Below are positions 60,255 through 64,000 of a stretch of 64,000 nucleotides of DNA, piece by piece. The position numbers and the translations under genes were made by a program. The DNA lies in assembly GCA_964420975.1 (NCBI GenBank), contig CAYQVH010000001.1:248001-312000 (forward strand), written 5' to 3'. Source of the stretch: Accumulibacter sp964420975 (GTDB lineage Bacteria > Pseudomonadota > Gammaproteobacteria > Burkholderiales > Rhodocyclaceae). Each line of letters opens with the position of its first letter. Positions within the stretch are counted from its first letter, which is position 1. The notes under the pieces were generated by a model. It worked only from the letters and a program-made list of their open reading frames with translations, did no database searches and was not told where the DNA came from.

Positions 60255-61999
60255 GCACGCTTGGCACGCTTTGGTTGCATCGGCTAGCGATCGGCTCGGC
60301 ACAGTTGCGCAAGCCTGGTCTGCCCTTGCTGACGGGCGGTGACAACGCCTGGGCGACCTTCGGCATCCGGGATCCCTCTTTCTTGCAGACAGCCGATGGC
60401 GAAGTCGTGGTCGCCGAGGACGGAAGCGTGCAGATGTTCTTCAACGCTCGCGACAAAGCGCTTGATCGTGGCGGAACGACCTGCGTCGGGCGGGCTAGCG
60501 GGAGCTGTGAAACCGGGTGGGCAATCAATGCGACGCCGGCTTTCGTCGATGGCCGCTATGCGGCGCAGGGGAGCGTCCTGCAGTTGGCGCCCGACCATTT
60601 TCGGATGTACTACAGCCCGGATACGCTTGCGGGTTTTGCCCTTGCCTCGTCCAGCGACGGAAGACACTGGCAGCGTTACGGCCGACGGCTGATCCTCGAA
60701 CCGGCGCCGTTCTCGATCCGTCGCATGGGATTGCCGTTCGTTCGCGAGCTCGACGGGCAGTGGGTCATGCTCTTCGAGGGGATCGCCGACGGGCGGTTCC
60801 ACCTTTATCTGGCGATTTCCGAAGAGGGGGTGTACTGGCAGCCGGGAAACGGCGGTCGCCCGATCTACCTGCCCGACAGCGGTAACTGGGATGGCTTTGG
60901 TCAGGCCAACCCGAGCCTGTACGTGGCGCCGGCAGGCTCTGGCGGGCGGCGCCTGTTCATTCTTTACAACGGCTGCAGCCAGCAGGACGGCTGGGACATC
61001 GGCGTTCTCTTCGCCGATTCCCTGTGCGGCCCGTGGCAGGCCGCGCCAGCGCCTATCTTGAAGCGTGGGGCAGCGGGTGAGTACGACGGCGGCCGTATCG
61101 AGGGAGCAAGATGGGTGAACTTGCCTACGGGCGCGCCCACGGTCGCCTACTTTGCGCTGCCGACAACCGACTCGTACGCCGCCGGGCGGATTGCCTTCGC
61201 CTCGCTGGCGACAGTGACGGACACCTTGCCAGCTTTCGCCGCCGCTGCAGAAACCAACCTCGCCGCCGAACGCGCCTACAACGACGGACTGGCACGGCGC
61301 TACTTCGACGTCTGGGATCGTTACCCGATTCAACGTTTCACCAACGAGGTCGAGTCCCGGATGTTGGCCCGGGTCGTTCCGCCGGGAGCGAAAGTTCTCG
61401 TCCTGGGTAGCGGCGGTGGTCGCGAGCTGCCGGCGCTGCTGGACAGGGATTGCCGGGTAACCGCTGTCGACCTTTCACTGGCTATGCTGGCGATCGGCAG
61501 TCAACGGTACGCAGAGGCGCCTATCGAATGGCTGCAGGCGGACGTACAAGACCTCCCCGAGCACCTTGCCGACTTCGACGCGGCGGTCTGCCTCGGCGGT
61601 GTCTTCAATTATCTGCTCGACCCAGCGAAGTTTCTCGCTTGTGTCAAACGCTGTCTTGGGCCGGACGGATCTCTGATTCTGGCGGTAATCAACGCGCAGC
61701 ATCTCAGCGAGCGCGACGCGACGGCGCTGCTTAAGGACGGTCGTGTGCGAGCGCTCTATTCACGCCTTGCCTTGAACACTTTGCTCAGAGCGGCGAATTT
61801 CACGGTTGCCAGTGCCACCGGTGTGCGTTATCTCGTCGATTTGTTGCCGGCGGAATGGAACAGCGCGCCAAGCAAACACCCAGAGGGCGCCGCGATCCTG
61901 GACACGCTCTTGCGCATGGAGGAACGGCTCGGAGGGTTGTTGCCGCCGGAGAGCGGAAAATTCCTCCTCGTACACGCGCTCGTGCGAACCGAGCGCTGA
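60251..61999 (+). CDS. Glycosidase-like beta-propeller fused to a class I methyltransferase
   Basis: The 582-residue protein has an N-terminal region (about 1-325) patterned like five-bladed glycoside hydrolase/phosphorylase propellers (GH43/GH32/GH130 types): GIRDPSFL, FFNARDKA, GLPFVRELDGQWVMLFEG and GQANPSLYV...FILYNG. After a helical linker (330-370) comes a methyltransferase with SAM motif I VLVLGSGGGR (382-391) and a typical domain to the end. It may bind or trim a glycan and methylate it. Catalytic acids of the propeller cannot be assigned by eye. Confidence 0.68.
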   Translation: MSTLGTLWLHRLAIGSAQLRKPGLPLLTGGDNAWATFGIRDPSFLQTADGEVVVAEDGSVQMFFNARDKALDRGGTTCVGRASGSCETGWAINATPAFVDGRYAAQGSVLQLAPDHFRMYYSPDTLAGFALASSSDGRHWQRYGRRLILEPAPFSIRRMGLPFVRELDGQWVMLFEGIADGRFHLYLAISEEGVYWQPGNGGRPIYLPDSGNWDGFGQANPSLYVAPAGSGGRRLFILYNGCSQQDGWDIGVLFADSLCGPWQAAPAPILKRGAAGEYDGGRIEGARWVNLPTGAPTVAYFALPTTDSYAAGRIAFASLATVTDTLPAFAAAAETNLAAERAYNDGLARRYFDVWDRYPIQRFTNEVESRMLARVVPPGAKVLVLGSGGGRELPALLDRDCRVTAVDLSLAMLAIGSQRYAEAPIEWLQADVQDLPEHLADFDAAVCLGGVFNYLLDPAKFLACVKRCLGPDGSLILAVINAQHLSERDATALLKDGRVRALYSRLALNTLLRAANFTVASATGVRYLVDLLPAEWNSAPSKHPEGAAILDTLLRMEERLGGLLPPESGKFLLVHALVRTER

Positions 62000-62289
62000 T
62001 CGACTTCAGGCGTCGTCTGGACGGCTAACGCGACTTTTCGACAGCGGCACCACCGGTTCTTGCCCCGGTCGACGTCGACGTAACCACGATACACGGGTGC
62101 TGGCGACTCTGGCGCAGTACGCTTACTCGCGTTGCAGCCTGACGCTCGCCAAGTCACCTAGCCTGGATTTTGCGTAAGAGGGGCGAGCAATGCTGTAAGC
62201 ACTTGATACAAATGGAGGTGTTGAGAAACCAGTTCGTAAAAAACGCCTGCCACCACTCGCCCAGCTTTGGATACTACCCCGGAACAACT

Positions 62290-63561
62290 CCGCTTTCCGT
62301 CCGCTGCGGGCTTCACGGTTCGCGCCGACTTCACCGGCGGGGAAGTCTCCTCGGACTTGGGCGCCCTGGTGCTGGCGCCGTTGATCAGCGCATCGGTCTA
62401 ATGGGGCGGCTGGTCCAGGCGATTGGCGATTCCCGCGATCTGCGCTACATCACCCACTCGATGCGCGATCGGCTAATCCAGCGGATCTTTCAGATGGCCT
62501 CGGGTTACGAGGGCGGCAACGACGCCAACATCCTGCGTCAGGACCCGCTGTTCAAGCTGGCGGCCGGGCGGGCACCGCTAAACGCGGGCAACGCGCTGGC
62601 CTGCGCGGCCACCCACTCCCGTCTGGAAACTGCGTTGCAGCGGCCCGACATCTATCGGATGGCCCGCGCCCTGGTCGAGCCTTCATCGCCGGCTACCCGA
62701 TCGCTCCCGTCGCCATCACGCTGGATCTGGACCACCCCGACGACGCTACCTATGGCCAACAGGCGCTGTCCTTTTACAACCACCCTTACGGGGGCCACCA
62801 TTGCTACCTGCCCTTGCGGTTGTTCGAGGCCCAGACCGGCGCCCTGGTGACGGCCGTCCTTCGTCCCGGCAAACGTCCGACTGGCGCCGAGAACGCCATG
62901 ATCATGAAGCGGGGGATCCGCCGGTTGCGCCGTCACTGGCAGCAGACTCATAGTCTGCTGCGCGACGACGGCCACTTCGCCAATCCCGAGTTGATGGCCT
63001 TGATCCGGGCCGACGGCCATGCCGACTTCCTCTTCGGCCTGGCCGGCAACGCGGTCCTGGCACGCCAGGCCGACGCCTTGATGAACAATTCCCGCGGACA
63101 CCTGGCCCTGCTCAATCCCTGGCCGCCCGGGGCCTGGGGCCGGCCGTCGCGGCCGTGCGTCACTTCGGTGAATTCGAGTATGCCGCCGGCTCCTGGCCGC
63201 AAGCCTTCCGGGGGGTCGTCAAGGCCGACGTCCTGGCCGGCAGCGACGTCGTGCCCGCCAAGGACAATCCGCGTACGGGGTCACCACCTTACGCAGCTCC
63301 TCGCCCCGGGCGCTCTACCAGCAGGACGACTGCGCCCGCGGGCAGGCGGAAAATCTGATCAAACAGGGGAAGGTCGATCTGAAATCCGACCGCACCTCGG
63401 CTTCCAGCTTCCTGGCCGACTTCGCCCGCCTGCTGTTCTCTGCCAGTGCCTACGTCTTGCACCAGCAACTGCGCCACCTGGGTTTGCAAGGCACCCCGCT
63501 GGCCACGGCCCAGCCGAGGACCGCCATGCTCACCTTGTTCAACAAAGTGACTGATTACTAG
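62290..63561 (+). pseudogene. IS1380-family transposase remnant (multiple frameshifts)
   Basis: A transposase reading is spread over all three forward frames. It runs FPSAAGFTVRADFTGG, then IGLMGRLVQAI...ALVEP (from about 62,399), FIAGYPIAPVAITLDLDHPDD (from about 62,690), FGEFEYAAGSWPQ (about 63,160) and AENLIKQGKVDLKSDRTS (from about 63,330) to a stop at 63559-63561. At least four frame changes are needed, so the gene is dead. The catalytic Asp-type segments (LDLDHPDD, RDDGHFANPE) are recognisable. No terminal inverted repeats or target duplication could be identified. Confidence 0.85.
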
Positions 63562-63700
63562 CCCGGCGCCCGCAAACCGGTTCCTGCCACGCAATCTGCT
63601 ACACTGACCATGTCAGTGTCACGAAGGTCAGACGCCATCCGCGGTTCGTGAACCCCCGAGTGAGGGAACGACCGTCCACTTCCGCGACCACCGATTCCCC

Positions 63701-64000
63701 ATGCCGGAAGCCCTCCTTCTCCTCCTTCTGCTTGCCTTTTCGGCGTTCTTCTCGGGCTCCGAGACGGCAATCACCAGTCTTTCCAAGGCACGCGTCGAAG
63801 CACTTCTTGCCGAGCGGCGTTTTGGCGCCAAAGCCCTGCATCGCATGAAGGGCAATCTCAATCGGACGCTGGTGATCATCTTGATTGGCAACAATCTCGT
63901 CAACACCGGCGCGGCGACGCTGGCGACCGTCGTCGCCACCGAGCATTTTGGCCATCTCGGCCCCGGCCTCGCGGTCGGCGTGATTACCCTGCTGTTGCTG
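63701..64000 (+). CDS. CNNM/CorC-type (HlyC/DUF21) membrane protein, 5' part
   Basis: The gene runs off the window after 100 residues (MPEALLLLLLLAFSAFFSGSE...). The first helix followed by FFSGSETAITSLSKARVEAL and the NNLVNTGAATLAT helix is the DUF21 membrane domain of the CorC/CNNM family. This family is linked to magnesium or cobalt transport and hemolysin-like proteins. Whether CBS and CorC_HlyC domains follow cannot be seen. The frame is open to the last base. Confidence 0.87.
   Translation, partial: MPEALLLLLLLAFSAFFSGSETAITSLSKARVEALLAERRFGAKALHRMKGNLNRTLVIILIGNNLVNTGAATLATVVATEHFGHLGPGLAVGVITLLLL

Overview
The window is about 64 kb of GC-rich chromosome with dense genes, short spacers and many ATGA/GTGA start-stop overlaps. 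The gene content (dnaKJ, aat-bpt N-degron pair, prpE, acuI, gcdH, KpsMT-type exporter, orphan Leu/Ile/Val-type binding protein) points to a betaproteobacterium, plausibly Rhodocyclales and perhaps near Dechloromonas or Accumulibacter. That placement is an inference; there is no rRNA gene in the window and no tRNA gene was recognised. No CRISPR array and no intact mobile element were seen.

Layout. 1-15.2 kb is housekeeping: the 3' end of dnaK, dnaJ, an amino-acid-type binding protein, cysS, a TPR protein, two cyclophilins (ppiA, ppiB), lpxH, recQ, a membrane-anchored glutamate-synthase-like flavoprotein, nadC, a 45-residue membrane protein, thrC, a diguanylate cyclase and a polytopic membrane protein with oxidase-like histidines. 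15.6-26.7 kb holds a caspase-MORN protein, a DUF2062 protein, gcdH, a TAXI binding protein plus DUF1850 protein without their TRAP permease, an MFS carrier, an OmpA-type lipoprotein, rarD, a secreted hypothetical protein, an HTH regulator with a palindrome upstream, and a DUF4384-lysozyme fusion. 26.8-31.4 kb is a menE-menF-menD menaquinone operon. 31.4-35.6 kb (minus strand) is acuI, a degenerate response regulator/GGDEF protein and prpE, which together suggest acrylyl-CoA to propionyl-CoA metabolism. 35.9-41.9 kb holds an NlpC/P60 hydrolase, a Fur-box-controlled ferric iron ABC transporter (fbpA, fbpB, fbpC) and the aat-bpt pair. Two SMR exporters follow.

43.0-62.0 kb is the most unusual part: one long plus-strand polysaccharide locus. 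It starts with a short leader ORF and four capsule-export genes (KpsM, KpsT, KpsE, KpsD types), then a sugar aminotransferase and a UDP-sugar 2-epimerase (WbpE/WbpI types), one glycosyltransferase with a membrane insertion and a pentapeptide-repeat protein. After these come six atypical genes: a glucuronyl C5-epimerase-like protein, a zinc-ribbon methyltransferase fused to an Asp-box propeller, a secreted alpha-helical toroid-like protein, a NodB-like deacetylase fold fused to a methyltransferase, a second toroid-like protein, and a glycosidase-like propeller fused to a methyltransferase. I read this as a system that makes, modifies (uronate epimerisation, methylation) and exports an acidic polysaccharide. 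About 52.5-57.5 kb has visibly lower GC, which suggests acquisition. A wrecked IS1380-family transposase (62.3-63.6 kb) follows the locus, and the window ends inside a CNNM/CorC-type membrane protein gene.
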